Notes: generated by a model not told the origin, from the sequence alone. Positions 1-8,107 are shown, numbered from the stretch's first letter. The stretch is DNA of 42,308 bases from Paraburkholderia dinghuensis (GCF_003837865.1 NZ_RQIS01000028.1:1778-44085), one strand, 5' to 3'. Program-made: numbers and translations.

Positions 1-594
1 GTACGAGAGGTCATTGCGCGGGTACACGAACGGCTGGCCGATGCTGTACTTGTACGCCATGGCGACGAGCGTCGGCAGCTTCGCGATCATGCGGATCGCC
101 GACACTTCGCGATGCTTCGGATTGTTGATGTCGAGCGAGTCGTGATAGAACGCGGACAGCGCGCCCACCGCGGCGACGAGAATCGACATCGGGTGCGCGT
201 CGCGGCGGAAGCCGCGGAAGAAGAACTGCATCTGCTCGTGAACCATCGTGTGGTTCGTGACGGTCTTCACGAACTCGTCCTTCTGCGCCTTGTTCGGCAG
301 TTCGCCGTTCAGGAGCAGGTAGCAGGACTCGAGGAAGTCTGCGTTCTGCGCAAGGTTGTCGATCGGGTAGCCGCGGTACAGCAGCTCGCCCTTGTCCCCG
401 TCGATGTAGGTGATCGCCGAGTTGCACGACGCCGTCGACATAAAGCCAGGGTCGTAGGTGAACTTGCCGGTCTGGCCGTACAGTTTGCGGATGTCGATCA
501 CATCCGGGCCCATCGAGCCCTTGTAGATCGGCAGTTCAACGCTCGGCGAGTTGTCGCTGAACGATAGCGTGGCTTTTACATCAGACGGGGTCAT
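1..594 (-). CDS. gltA: Citrate synthase (type II), N-terminal part
   Basis: Citrate synthase condenses acetyl-CoA and oxaloacetate into citrate, the entry step of the TCA cycle. The frame is read from ATG at 594 (MTPSDVKATLSFSD) and stays open to the window edge, giving 198 residues. Hexameric type II enzymes are about 430 residues, so more than half lies outside the window. Visible family blocks are YDPGFMSTASCNSAITYIDG, LLYRGYPIDNLA and HPMSILVAAVGALSAFYHD, the usual N-terminal helical region. The catalytic His/Asp part is off the edge. A GAGGATG Shine-Dalgarno-like stretch precedes the ATG. The gene is last in a minus-strand series after sdhC-D-A-B-E, separated from sdhE by about 70 bp, and is probably co-transcribed or has a weak promoter of its own. 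Identification is firm. Confidence 0.96.
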   Translation of the reverse strand, partial: MTPSDVKATLSFSDNSPSVELPIYKGSMGPDVIDIRKLYGQTGKFTYDPGFMSTASCNSAITYIDGDKGELLYRGYPIDNLAQNADFLESCYLLLNGELPNKAQKDEFVKTVTNHTMVHEQMQFFFRGFRRDAHPMSILVAAVGALSAFYHDSLDINNPKHREVSAIRMIAKLPTLVAMAYKYSIGQPFVYPRNDLSY

Positions 595-663
595 AGCACA
601 TCCTCAATCGAAGATAAATACAGTTTGCAGGTCTGGCACGGCGCCTCCTGGCACCACCGCGTC

Positions 664-930
664 TCAGACGTTGCGTAGCAACTCCAGCACCCGTTTCACG
701 TCCGGGTCGGCAAGATCGCCCTCAGGTTCCTTGCGTGCGAGAAGCAAGTCCATCAGGTCGTTATCGCTCAGCTCGAGCAGGCGCGTAAGCGCACCCACGT
801 CGGCGTCGCTGAGGTCATGTTCGTAGCGGCCAAAGAAACGCTCGAAAATCAGGTCGTTTTCGAGCAAGCCGCGCCGTGAGCGCCAGCGAAGGCGCGCACG
901 GCGGAGGGGATCGGACTGATGCGATTCCAT
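664..930 (-). CDS. sdhE: SdhE, FAD assembly factor for succinate dehydrogenase
   Basis: This small cytoplasmic protein of the SdhE/YgfY (Sdh5, old DUF339) family helps attach FAD covalently to SdhA. It is 88 residues, the normal size. The family signature RGLLENDLIFERF (RGxxExD) is present near residues 19-31, followed by helices rich in Leu, Asp and Glu. The start at 930 gives MESHQSDP. The ribosome site is weak, suggesting translation coupled to sdhB, whose stop lies only 34 bp upstream. Its position between sdhB and gltA is the usual one in beta-proteobacteria and supports the role. Confidence 0.93.
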   Translation of the reverse strand: MESHQSDPLRRARLRWRSRRGLLENDLIFERFFGRYEHDLSDADVGALTRLLELSDNDLMDLLLARKEPEGDLADPDVKRVLELLRNV

Positions 931-964
931 TTCGATAAAAACGCGATTACAGCAGATGGCAGCG

Positions 965-1666
965 TCAAACGGCGCGGCGAACCATCAGTTCCTTGATCTT
1001 GCCGATAGCCTTCGTCGGGTTCAGGCCCTTCGGGCAGACGTCGACGCAGTTCATGATCGTGTGGCAACGGAACAGGCGGTACGGATCTTCCAGGTTGTCG
1101 AGACGCTCACCCGTGGCTTGATCGCGGCTGTCCGCGATGAAGCGGTAAGCCTGCAGCAAACCTGCCGGGCCGACGAACTTGTCCGGATTCCACCAGAAGC
1201 TCGGGCACGACGTCGAGCAGCTCGCGCACAGAATACACTCGTACAGGCCGTCGAGTTCGTCACGCTGCTCAGGCGACTGCAGACGCTCCTTCTCGGGCGG
1301 CGGCGCGTCGTTGATCAGGAACGGCTTGATCGAGTGGTACTGGTTGAAGAACTGCGTCATGTCCACGAACAGATCGCGGATCACGGGCAGACCCGGCAGC
1401 GGACGCAGCACGATCTTCTGCGGCAGATCGTTCAGGTTCGTCAGGCACGCGAGGCCGTTCTTGCCGTTGATGTTCATCGCGTCCGAACCGCACACACCTT
1501 CGCGGCACGAACGGCGGTACGACAGGGTCTCGTCGACTTCCTTCAGCTTGACCAGTGCGTCCAGCAGCATGCGCTCGTGCGTGATTTCGAGCTCGTACGT
1601 CTGCATGCGCGGTGCCGCGTCCTTGTCCGGATCGTAGCGGTAGATTTCAAAAATTCGTTTGGCCAT
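965..1666 (-). CDS. sdhB: Succinate dehydrogenase iron-sulfur subunit
   Basis: SdhB carries electrons from the flavin of SdhA to quinone through three Fe-S clusters, at the cytoplasmic face of the inner membrane. It is 233 residues, full length. The [2Fe-2S] site is SCREGVCGSDAM...GLAC with C54, C59, D62 and C74; an Asp in place of the third Cys is also known in E. coli SdhB, so it is not a defect. The [4Fe-4S]/[3Fe-4S] ligands are C144, C147, C150, C154 and C201, C207, C211 (CILCASC, CHTIMNCVDVCPKGLNP). An AAAGGA ribosome site precedes ATG at 1666. The gene lies 28 bp downstream of sdhA in the same operon. Confidence 0.97.
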   Translation of the reverse strand: MAKRIFEIYRYDPDKDAAPRMQTYELEITHERMLLDALVKLKEVDETLSYRRSCREGVCGSDAMNINGKNGLACLTNLNDLPQKIVLRPLPGLPVIRDLFVDMTQFFNQYHSIKPFLINDAPPPEKERLQSPEQRDELDGLYECILCASCSTSCPSFWWNPDKFVGPAGLLQAYRFIADSRDQATGERLDNLEDPYRLFRCHTIMNCVDVCPKGLNPTKAIGKIKELMVRRAV

Positions 1667-1694
1667 TTCCGATTCCTTTTGACTGGCTTGTGCC

Positions 1695-3470
1695 TTAGAA
1701 CGTACGCGCCTTCGGCGGCACGGACTCGACGGTCAGCGGCTGCATGTGAACCGGCTTGTATTCGAGCCGGTTGTCGCCACTGAACCAGAGCGTATGGCGC
1801 AGCCAGTTCTCGTCGTCGCGGTGTTCGTAGTCGCTGTGGGCGTGGGCGCCACGGCTTTCCTTGCGCGCTTCCGCCGACACCATCGTCGCGCGAGCCACTT
1901 CGATGAGGTTCGCCACTTCGAGCGCTTCGACGCGCGCGGTGTTGAACACCTTCGACTTGTCCTTCAAGTGGATGTGCTTCACGCGCTCGGCGATTTCCGC
2001 GATGTCCTTCACGCCTTCTTCCAGCAGCGCCGACGTGCGGAACACGCCCGCATGCTTCTGCATCGAGCCGCGGATGTCGTTCGCCACGCTTTGCGCGTAC
2101 TCGCCCGACGTCGAGCTATCGAGCGCTGCGAGACGCGACAGCGAGAAGTCGCCTGCATCGGCCGGCAGCGGCTTGTGCTCGCGCAGTTCCTTGACGTGCT
2201 TGACGATGTGGTTGCCGGCAGCACGGCCGAACACCACGAGGTCGAGCAGCGAGTTCGTGCCGAGGCGGTTCGCGCCGTGCACCGAGACGCACGAGCATTC
2301 GCCCACGGCGTAGAAGCCGTTGACGACTTCTTCGTGACCCTTCGGCGTACCCACGACCTGGCCGTGGATGTTCGTCGGGATGCCGCCCATCTGATAGTGG
2401 ATGGTTGGAACGACCGGGATCGGTTCCTTGATGCAGTCGACGTTCGCGAACTTGAGCGCGATTTCGCGGATCGACGGCAGACGCTTCATGATCGTCTCGG
2501 CGCCGATGTGCGACAGGTCGAGCAGCACGTGGTCCTTGTGCGGACCCACGCCACGGCCTTCCTTGATTTCCTGGTCCATCGAACGCGAGACGAAGTCACG
2601 CGGTGCGAGGTCCTTCAGCGTCGGTGCGTAGCGCTCCATGAAGCGCTCGCCGTTCGAGTTACGCAGAATGCCGCCTTCGCCGCGCACGCCTTCGGTGATC
2701 AGCACGCCTGCGCCGGCCACACCGGTCGGATGGAATTGCCAGAACTCCATGTCCTGCAGCGCGATGCCCGAACGGGCCGCCATGCCGAGGCCGTCGCCGG
2801 TGTTGATGAACGCGTTCGTCGATGCCGCGAAGATCCGGCCCGCGCCGCCCGTGGCGAACAGCGTGGTCTTGCCTTCGAGGATGTAGACGTCGCCGGTTTC
2901 CATTTCGAGCGCGGTCACGCCGAGGACGTCGCCTTCCGCGTCGCGGATCAGGTCGAGCGCCATCCATTCGACGTAGAACTGCGTCTTCGCCGCGACGTTC
3001 TGCTGATACAGCGTGTGCAGCAGTGCGTGGCCGGTACGGTCAGCCGCCGCGCACGCGCGCTGGACGGGCTTCTCGCCGTAGTTGGCCGTGTGGCCGCCGA
3101 ACGGGCGCTGGTAGATCGTGCCGTCGGCGTTACGGTCGAACGGCATGCCGAAGTGTTCCAGCTCATACACGGCGTTCGGGGCTTCGCGGCACATGAACTC
3201 GATCGCGTCCTGGTCGCCGAGCCAGTCGGAACCCTTGATCGTGTCGTAGAAGTGGTAGTGCCAGTTGTCTTCGCTCATGTTGCCGAGCGAAGCGCCGATG
3301 CCGCCTTGAGCAGCGACCGTGTGCGAACGCGTCGGGAACACTTTCGAGAGCACGCAGACCGACAGGCCGGCGCGCGCGAGTTGCAGCGATGCGCGCATAC
3401 CCGAGCCGCCCGCACCGACGATAACCACGTCAAACTTGCGACGCGGCAGAGAATTCTTGATTGCAGCCAT
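1695..3470 (-). CDS. sdhA: Succinate dehydrogenase flavoprotein subunit
   Basis: SdhA oxidises succinate to fumarate with covalently bound FAD. It is 591 residues, the usual length. The dinucleotide-binding loop GAGGSG lies at 19-24. The flavinylated histidine is H50 in RSHTVAAQGGIG. Other family blocks are QFHPTGVAGAGVLITEGVRGEGG, LAPRDFVSRSMDQEI, HYQMGGIPTN and HGANRLGTNSLLDLVVFGRAAG, which build the dicarboxylate site. The C-terminal HTLWFSGDNRLEYKPVHM is also typical. Its ATG follows the sdhD stop by 3 bp, so translation is coupled. It is the third gene of the minus-strand sdhC-D-A-B series. Confidence 0.98.
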   Translation of the reverse strand: MAAIKNSLPRRKFDVVIVGAGGSGMRASLQLARAGLSVCVLSKVFPTRSHTVAAQGGIGASLGNMSEDNWHYHFYDTIKGSDWLGDQDAIEFMCREAPNAVYELEHFGMPFDRNADGTIYQRPFGGHTANYGEKPVQRACAAADRTGHALLHTLYQQNVAAKTQFYVEWMALDLIRDAEGDVLGVTALEMETGDVYILEGKTTLFATGGAGRIFAASTNAFINTGDGLGMAARSGIALQDMEFWQFHPTGVAGAGVLITEGVRGEGGILRNSNGERFMERYAPTLKDLAPRDFVSRSMDQEIKEGRGVGPHKDHVLLDLSHIGAETIMKRLPSIREIALKFANVDCIKEPIPVVPTIHYQMGGIPTNIHGQVVGTPKGHEEVVNGFYAVGECSCVSVHGANRLGTNSLLDLVVFGRAAGNHIVKHVKELREHKPLPADAGDFSLSRLAALDSSTSGEYAQSVANDIRGSMQKHAGVFRTSALLEEGVKDIAEIAERVKHIHLKDKSKVFNTARVEALEVANLIEVARATMVSAEARKESRGAHAHSDYEHRDDENWLRHTLWFSGDNRLEYKPVHMQPLTVESVPPKARTF

Positions 3471-3473
3471 TCT

Positions 3474-3842
3474 TTACACTCTCCAGAGAATCTGCGCGGC
3501 GTAGCCAAGGCTCGCGAGCAACCACACGATCGTCAGCACGTCCAGCGTGATACGCAGGCCGACCGGCTTGATGTAGTCCATCCAGATGTCGCGCACGCCG
3601 ACCCAGGCGTGATAGAACAGCGCGAGCAGCGTGACGAACGTTGCGAGCTTCATCCACTGCGTGGCGAAGATCGACGCCCAGCCGTCGTACGAAAAGTCGT
3701 GCGCACCGAAGAACCAGGCGAGCAGGATGACCGTGTAGACGGCCATGATCACTGCGGTGGCGCGTTGCGCGATCCAGTCACGCAGGCCATAGTGAGCGCC
3801 GACAACGAGGCGCTTCGGACCAATTCCGTTTTTGGCAGACAT
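3474..3842 (-). CDS. sdhD: Succinate dehydrogenase membrane anchor SdhD
   Basis: SdhD and SdhC anchor SdhAB in the inner membrane and form the ubiquinone and haem b site. It is 122 residues with three hydrophobic segments, near 28-46, 63-82 and 94-116. H78 in LFYHAWVGVRDIWMDY aligns with the haem-ligand region, and D89/Y90 with the quinone-site Asp-Tyr of the family. The start MSAKNGIGPKRLVVG at 3842 lies 3 bp after the sdhC stop. Anchor subunits diverge quickly, so position in the operon is an important part of the call, but the motif fits. Confidence 0.94.
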   Translation of the reverse strand: MSAKNGIGPKRLVVGAHYGLRDWIAQRATAVIMAVYTVILLAWFFGAHDFSYDGWASIFATQWMKLATFVTLLALFYHAWVGVRDIWMDYIKPVGLRITLDVLTIVWLLASLGYAAQILWRV

Positions 3843-3845
3843 GTT

Positions 3846-4262
3846 TTAGAACGCTCCGAAGAGTTTCGCCGCAAAGGCGATCGTGAGGATCGTGGAGACG
3901 ATCACGACAACGAGAGAGGTCGACTTGCCCTGCTGCTTGCCGACCAGATCATGGTTGAAGTCCATGAGGAGGTGGCGCACGCCGGCGCAGAAGTGGAAGA
4001 AGAAGGCCCAGCCGAGCACGAGCACGATGAGCTTGACAATACCGCTGGAGAGGAAGCCCTTGAAGACCTCGAAGCTGAGTTCCGAGGTGAGGCTCTGGTC
4101 AAACAGGTACAACAGGAAGGGCAGGAAGATAAACATCAGTATGCCGCTGATGCGGTGACCGATCGATACGCGACCCGCGAGCGGCAGGCGGTATGCGAAC
4201 AATATCTGCCCAAGCCCGATGTTCCGGTATTCCGGCCTCGGTTTTTTTGCGGCTTCTGCCAT
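3846..4262 (-). CDS. sdhC: Succinate dehydrogenase cytochrome b556 subunit SdhC
   Basis: This is the haem- and quinone-binding membrane subunit of complex II. It is 138 residues with three membrane segments, near 38-55, 76-95 and 115-135. The signature SIGHRISGI (S33 to I41) is the conserved SxxHRxSG block. FFHFCAGVRHLLMD contains H90, the likely haem ligand by alignment with E. coli H84. It is the first sdh gene. The ATG at 4262 has an AGGGG ribosome site about 7 bp upstream. The 158 bp between it and the regulator gene must hold the sdh promoter, but no convincing -35/-10 pair was found there. Confidence 0.95.
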   Translation of the reverse strand: MAEAAKKPRPEYRNIGLGQILFAYRLPLAGRVSIGHRISGILMFIFLPFLLYLFDQSLTSELSFEVFKGFLSSGIVKLIVLVLGWAFFFHFCAGVRHLLMDFNHDLVGKQQGKSTSLVVVIVSTILTIAFAAKLFGAF

Positions 4263-4420
4263 GCTAGACCCCTACTTGGTAATTACACTAACTCACAATT
4301 TTAACGCCTTTTCATATCGCGCTGCAGCGAAATTGGTGTCCGGGGACTGCTGCTTGCGTGCGCAATGAAGGCGCCTTTGAGGGAAGCCGCATTTTTGCGA
4401 TGCATCGCGCGGCCGCCCTT

Positions 4421-5224
4421 TCAGCTCAAATCATTCTGATAGTAGTACCCCGTTGTGACATACCAGCCACGGCGCACTTCGACAGGGCGGTCTCCATAGG
4501 TATAGGACACACGCTCGACGGAAAGCAATGGAAAGCCGGTCGGCACGCTGAGCAAGTCAGCCACCGCGGGCTCGGCGGCCACGGCGCGGATCTTTTCGGT
4601 CGCGCGAATCATGCGCGTGCCGAACTCCGCCTCGAACATGGCGTAAAGCGGTCCTTTATAGTCGGCGAGCCGCTCGATCGTGAGACCACGGAACACCGCA
4701 CCCGGCAACCAGATCTCGTCGAGCACGGTGTTTTCGCCGTCGAACTGCAGCAGACGGCGGATCTGCACCACCGGGTCGGCGGGCTTCAGGTCGAGCTGAC
4801 GCGCGATGTCGGCCGTCGCGCGCAGGCGCCGGCATTCGAGCAGTTTGCTGATGTGGGGGTGTTCCGCGCCGTCGTCGGCCAGCAATCTGAGAAAGCGAAA
4901 CTGGGCGCGCTCCTCGTTGTGCGTTGCGACGAACGTGCCCTTGCCCTGGCGGCGCACGAGGAGGTTCTCGGCGGCGAGTTCGTCGATCGCCTTGCGCACG
5001 GTCCCCTGGCTGACCTTGTAGCGGCTGGCCAGTTCTACTTCGCTCGGGATGATCTCGCCGGGCTTCCATTCGCCGGACTCGAGACTCTGTGTAATGAGCC
5101 CCTTGATCTGCTGATAGAGAGGACTGAAGGTAGGGGACGGCGCTGCGGACGCAGACGCGGCCGTGCCGCTCTCGGGAGCGGGGGAATTCGCGTTGCTGGC
5201 CGGGTTCGCACTCATGGCGCGCAT
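4421..5224 (-). CDS. GntR-family (HutC/UTRA) regulator beside TCA genes
   Basis: This is a DNA-binding regulator with an N-terminal winged helix (about 33-100: PLYQQIKGLI, PSEVELASRYKVSQGTVRKA, LLVRRQGKGTFV) and a UTRA small-molecule-binding domain to the C-terminus (YTYGDRPVEVRRGWY). The first 30 residues are a low-complexity Ala/Ser/Pro tail. Two starts are possible: ATG 5224 (267 aa) or ATG 5215 (264 aa); neither has a strong ribosome site. It lies upstream of sdhC on the same strand and is divergent from mdh. The perfect palindrome at 5270-5291 just upstream is the obvious operator, so it probably represses itself and controls mdh and perhaps sdh. The effector is unknown; a TCA intermediate is a guess. 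Confidence 0.85.
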   Translation of the reverse strand: MRAMSANPASNANSPAPESGTAASASAAPSPTFSPLYQQIKGLITQSLESGEWKPGEIIPSEVELASRYKVSQGTVRKAIDELAAENLLVRRQGKGTFVATHNEERAQFRFLRLLADDGAEHPHISKLLECRRLRATADIARQLDLKPADPVVQIRRLLQFDGENTVLDEIWLPGAVFRGLTIERLADYKGPLYAMFEAEFGTRMIRATEKIRAVAAEPAVADLLSVPTGFPLLSVERVSYTYGDRPVEVRRGWYVTTGYYYQNDLS

Positions 5225-5269
5225 TTCAACATAAAGGCCCCCTCGACGTCCAGCATTTCCCGGCAATAG

Positions 5270-5291
5270 ATATGTCTTATATAAGACATAT
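5270..5291. promoter_or_regulatory. Perfect 22-bp palindrome, likely GntR operator
   Basis: The sequence is ATATGTCTTAT followed directly by its exact reverse complement, with no spacer. It lies 46 bp upstream of the regulator ATG (5224) and 7 bp upstream of the -35 of the rightward promoter. On the minus strand the central TATAAG could serve as the -10 of the regulator's own promoter, so binding would block it. Dyads of this kind are typical GntR sites. Seen directly: the palindrome and its position. Inferred: which protein binds. Confidence 0.7.
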
Positions 5292-5298
5292 GATAGTG

Positions 5299-5327
5299 TT
5301 GACTTTGCCCCCTCCGACTCCTACACT
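5299..5327 (+). promoter_or_regulatory. Sigma70-type promoter toward mdh
   Basis: TTGACT (5299-5304), a 17-bp spacer and TACACT (5322-5327) form a near-consensus sigma70 promoter pointing right. Transcription would start near 5334 and give mdh a leader of about 460 nt. The GntR palindrome ends 7 bp before the -35, a place where a bound factor could repress or activate. Confidence 0.6.
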
Positions 5328-5794
5328 GCCGATCGAGCAAGGGTTTGCGGGTGGGTTTGCGTCAACGTGAGCGGGAACCGCCGGCAGCATCCACCTCGTG
5401 GCGCAACGCGCCGCAGGCCGCCTTCGCATCATGCTGTTCCCTCACCGCAGTAGAGGCTTCTCCGCCCCGCCGGCGCCCTTCGCGCCGCACCCTCGCGGAC
5501 CAGCCAAAGCGAGCTGTAGCAGGAGTCGGCACACTTGATGCGGCCAGCGTCAGGCGCCCCTGTCGAGGTCGCGGCGCAGAGGGCGGCCTCACCCGAGGCG
5601 ACCCCATCCATCCCTCGCTTTTTGTCGCTCAGGTTACCGGCACGCCGGGCCTGCCGCGACGCGCTGCCGCAGCCTTGCAGGTCGCGGGGCGCGAGTCCGG
5701 CAGTCCGTCCGCCTGTTTCACGAACGCCTCGCGTAACGCGCATATAGAATGGCGTTTTACCCTGGCGTCTAACGCACCCTCCTGGAGATTTTCA
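5328..5794 (+). other. Long untranslated leader of mdh
   Basis: About 460 bases lie between the promoter and the mdh ATG. The mdh frame is open through most of this stretch, but the translation is Arg/Pro/Ala-rich without family resemblance and the good ribosome site is at the Mdh ATG, so it is read as non-coding. Close to the gene, TATAGAAT (about 5743) could be the -10 of a second promoter, but no matching -35 at proper spacing is convincing. No known riboswitch was recognised. Confidence 0.4.
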
Positions 5795-6778
5795 ATGGCT
5801 AAGCCCGCAAAGCGCGTTGCCGTCACCGGCGCCGCAGGTCAGATCGGTTACTCCCTGCTGTTCCGCATCGCGAACGGCGACCTGCTCGGCAAGGATCAGC
5901 CCGTCATCCTGCAACTGCTCGACCTGCCCCAGGCGCAAGCCGCCGTCAAGGGCGTCGTGATGGAACTGGAAGACTGCGCATTCCCGCTGCTCGCGGGCGT
6001 CGTGGTCACCGACGATCCCAAGGTCGCATTCAAGGACGCCGACGTCGCGCTGCTCGTGGGCGCCCGTCCGCGCTCGAAGGGCATGGAACGCAAGGACCTG
6101 CTCTCGGCCAACGCCGAAATCTTCACGGTTCAGGGCAAGGCGCTGAACGACGTCGCCAGCCGCGACGTGAAGGTGCTGGTCGTCGGCAACCCGGCCAACA
6201 CGAATGCCTACATCGCCATGAAGTCGGCCCCGGATCTGCCGAAGAAGAACTTCACGGCCATGCTGCGTCTGGATCACAACCGCGCGCTGTCGCAACTGGC
6301 CGCCAAGTCGGGCAAGGCCGTTGCTTCGATCGAGAAGCTCGCTGTGTGGGGTAACCACTCGCCGACGATGTACCCCGACTTCCGTTTCGCAACGGTCGAA
6401 GGCCAGTCGCTGACGAAGCTCATCAACGACGACGAATGGAACCGCAACACGTTCATCCCGACCGTCGGCAAGCGCGGCGCGGCGATCATCGAAGCGCGCG
6501 GCCTGTCGTCGGCGGCATCGGCGGCTAACGCGGCAATCGACCACGTCCGTGACTGGGTCCTCGGCACGAACGGCAAGTGGGTCACGATGGGTATCCCGTC
6601 GGACGGCTCGTACGGCATCCCCGAAGACATCATCTACGGCGTGCCGGTGACCTGCGAAAACGGCGAATACAAGCGCATCGAAGGCCTGGAAATCGACGCG
6701 TTCTCGCGCGAGAAGATGGACGGCACGCTGAACGAGCTGCTCGAAGAGCGCGACGGCGTCTCGCACCTGCTCGGCTAA
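5795..6778 (+). CDS. mdh: Malate dehydrogenase (NAD)
   Basis: Mdh oxidises malate to oxaloacetate with NAD in the cytoplasm. It is 327 residues, the size of the long proteobacterial/cytosolic-type enzyme. Residues 11-18 are the TGAAGQIG nucleotide loop. Substrate arginines lie in ARPRSKGMERKDLL; LDHNRALSQLA and the catalytic His in VWGNHSPTMYPDF are present. The start at MAKPAKRVAV is chosen because GGAG lies 7-10 bp upstream and the family begins there. It is divergent from the gntR regulator and is followed by a strong terminator, so it is probably transcribed alone. Confidence 0.97.
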   Translation: MAKPAKRVAVTGAAGQIGYSLLFRIANGDLLGKDQPVILQLLDLPQAQAAVKGVVMELEDCAFPLLAGVVVTDDPKVAFKDADVALLVGARPRSKGMERKDLLSANAEIFTVQGKALNDVASRDVKVLVVGNPANTNAYIAMKSAPDLPKKNFTAMLRLDHNRALSQLAAKSGKAVASIEKLAVWGNHSPTMYPDFRFATVEGQSLTKLINDDEWNRNTFIPTVGKRGAAIIEARGLSSAASAANAAIDHVRDWVLGTNGKWVTMGIPSDGSYGIPEDIIYGVPVTCENGEYKRIEGLEIDAFSREKMDGTLNELLEERDGVSHLLG

Positions 6779-6792
6779 GCCCGGCCAGGCTA

Positions 6793-6829
6793 ACCGGACT
6801 CCGTTCGCGTAACGGGTTCCGGTTTTTTT
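6793..6829 (+). terminator. Rho-independent terminator of mdh
   Basis: ACCGGA-CTCCGTT and AACGGGT-TCCGGT form a stem with loop cgcgt, followed by seven T. It begins 15 bp after the mdh stop. Confidence 0.85.
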
Positions 6830-6909
6830 GCGTGCAGAAACACTGACGGCGCGCAAAAAAAGCGGCATGTGTGCGCGTGCGGCGGGATGTCCCGCCTCGC
6901 GCGCTGCCG

Positions 6910-6956
6910 CTGATCCGGATGCGCCTTGCGGCACGCGCAGGGTGCATCCGAATCAG
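6910..6956. repeat. Inverted repeat upstream of the CoA-ester lyase gene
   Basis: CTGATCCGGATGC (6910-6922) and GCATCCGAATCAG (6944-6956) pair at 12 of 13 positions around a 21-base loop, 36 bp before the next gene. There is no T-run. It could be a regulatory dyad or an mRNA structure in the leader; its role is unknown. Confidence 0.5.
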
Positions 6957-6991
6957 GTTTCATCTCCAACACTCGACCCCTGACGCCGACG

Positions 6992-8008
6992 ATGCGCGCA
7001 ATCCTTCCCGCCGAAGTGCTATTTGACGGCGAAGCGCCGCCGACCCTCCTGCCCGCGTGCGACCACTACGCGGGCAGCGAGAAGCTGATGCTGAAATCGC
7101 TCGCGCTGCAGCAACAGCTCGGGCCGGTATTCGACATCACGCTCGATTGCGAGGACGGTGCGGAGGTGGGCCGCGAGGCCGAGCACGCTGAACTCGTCGC
7201 GTCGCTCATCGGCAGTGAGCACGACCGCCATGGACGCGTCGGGGTTCGCATTCACGACTTCCATCACCCGCACTGGCGCGACGACGTGCGCCTGATCCTG
7301 CGCGCTGCAAAGCGCGCGCCGGCTTACATCACGCTGCCCAAGATCCGCGCCGTCGGCGACGCCGCCGAAATGGTCGCGTTCATCGAGGCAACGCGCGTGG
7401 AGATGGGCATCGACAAACCGATCCCGGCTCACCTGCTCGTCGAAACGCACGGCGCGCTCGCGCGCGTATTCGATCTCGCGGCGCTCTCCGGTGTCGAGGC
7501 GCTCAGCTTTGGCCTCATGGACTTCGTTTCGGCCCACGACGGCGCGATTCCCGACTCCGCGATGCGCTCGCCCGGTCAGTTCGACCACCCGCTCGTGCGC
7601 CGCGCGAAGCTGGAGATCGCGGCAGCCTGCCACACCTTCGGCAAAGTGCCCTCCCACAACGTGAGCACCGAAGTGCGCGACATGAGCGTGGTCGCGGGCG
7701 ACGCGATCCGTGCCCGCAACGAGTTCGGCTATACGCGCATGTGGAGCATCCACCCCGCGCAGGTGAGCGCCATCGTGGCCGCGTTCGCGCCGCGCGAAGA
7801 GGAAGTGACGCTTGCGACCGAGATCCTGCTCGCGGCCCAGGCCGCGCAGTGGGGCCCGACGCGCCACGCCGACTCGCTGCACGACCGCGCGAGCTACCGC
7901 TACTACTGGTCCGTGTTGCGCCGCGCCCGCGCGACGGGCCTAGCCGTACCCGCCGAGGCCGCGCCGCTGTTCGCGCCGGGCGAGCTTGCGCAGGAAGCCA
8001 TGTCGTGA
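6992..8008 (+). CDS. CitE-like CoA-ester lyase (HpcH/HpaI family)
   Basis: This is a TIM-barrel enzyme of the HpcH/HpaI aldolase / citrate-lyase-beta family, which cleaves or hydrolyses acyl-CoA esters such as citramalyl-, malyl- or methylmalyl-CoA with Mg2+. It is 338 residues from ATG 6992 (MRAILPAEVLFDGEAPPTLL). LDCEDGA at 51-57 is the metal-site block. LLVETHGAL, FGLMDFVSAHDG and a C-terminal RMWSIHPAQVSAI segment also fit the family. No good ribosome site precedes the ATG; TTG 6926 in frame would add 22 residues. No citrate-lyase alpha or gamma subunit is nearby, so this is not a citrate lyase. Its place between mdh and prpD/acnA suggests a link to C4/C5 acid or propionate-derived metabolites. 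The exact substrate cannot be read from the sequence. Confidence 0.85.
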   Translation: MRAILPAEVLFDGEAPPTLLPACDHYAGSEKLMLKSLALQQQLGPVFDITLDCEDGAEVGREAEHAELVASLIGSEHDRHGRVGVRIHDFHHPHWRDDVRLILRAAKRAPAYITLPKIRAVGDAAEMVAFIEATRVEMGIDKPIPAHLLVETHGALARVFDLAALSGVEALSFGLMDFVSAHDGAIPDSAMRSPGQFDHPLVRRAKLEIAAACHTFGKVPSHNVSTEVRDMSVVAGDAIRARNEFGYTRMWSIHPAQVSAIVAAFAPREEEVTLATEILLAAQAAQWGPTRHADSLHDRASYRYYWSVLRRARATGLAVPAEAAPLFAPGELAQEAMS

Positions 8009-8076
8009 ACGACGTGGTGTAATTCATCAAGAACAAGAACATCGGAGCCAGCGCGAAGGGCGTCCGTCCGAAGTTA

Positions 8077-8107
8077 TTGCAGTCTGTATCAATTTGCAGT
8101 CTGTATC
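8077..8107. repeat. Two 14-bp direct repeats upstream of a secreted-protein gene
   Basis: TTGCAGTCTGTATC occurs at 8077-8090 and again at 8094-8107, a period of 17 bp, about 120 bp upstream of the gene at 8225. The stretch is AT-richer than its surroundings. It could be a regulator site or promoter region; no protein is known for it here. Confidence 0.5.

Noticed and set aside
1746..4304. Long plus-strand open frame opposite the sdh genes
   Set aside because: It is the antisense shadow of high-GC coding sequence: His/Arg/Val-rich, no ribosome site, and the minus-strand genes are certain.
4263..4420. Promoter for the sdh operon
   Set aside because: Several AT-rich hexamers exist on the minus strand (for example TTAAAATT) but no -35/-10 pair with proper spacing was convincing.
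5345..5794. N-terminal extension of Mdh by 150 residues in the same open frame
   Set aside because: The translation is Arg/Pro/Ala-rich with no family match; Mdh proteins start at MAKPAKRVAV, which has its own GGAG site.
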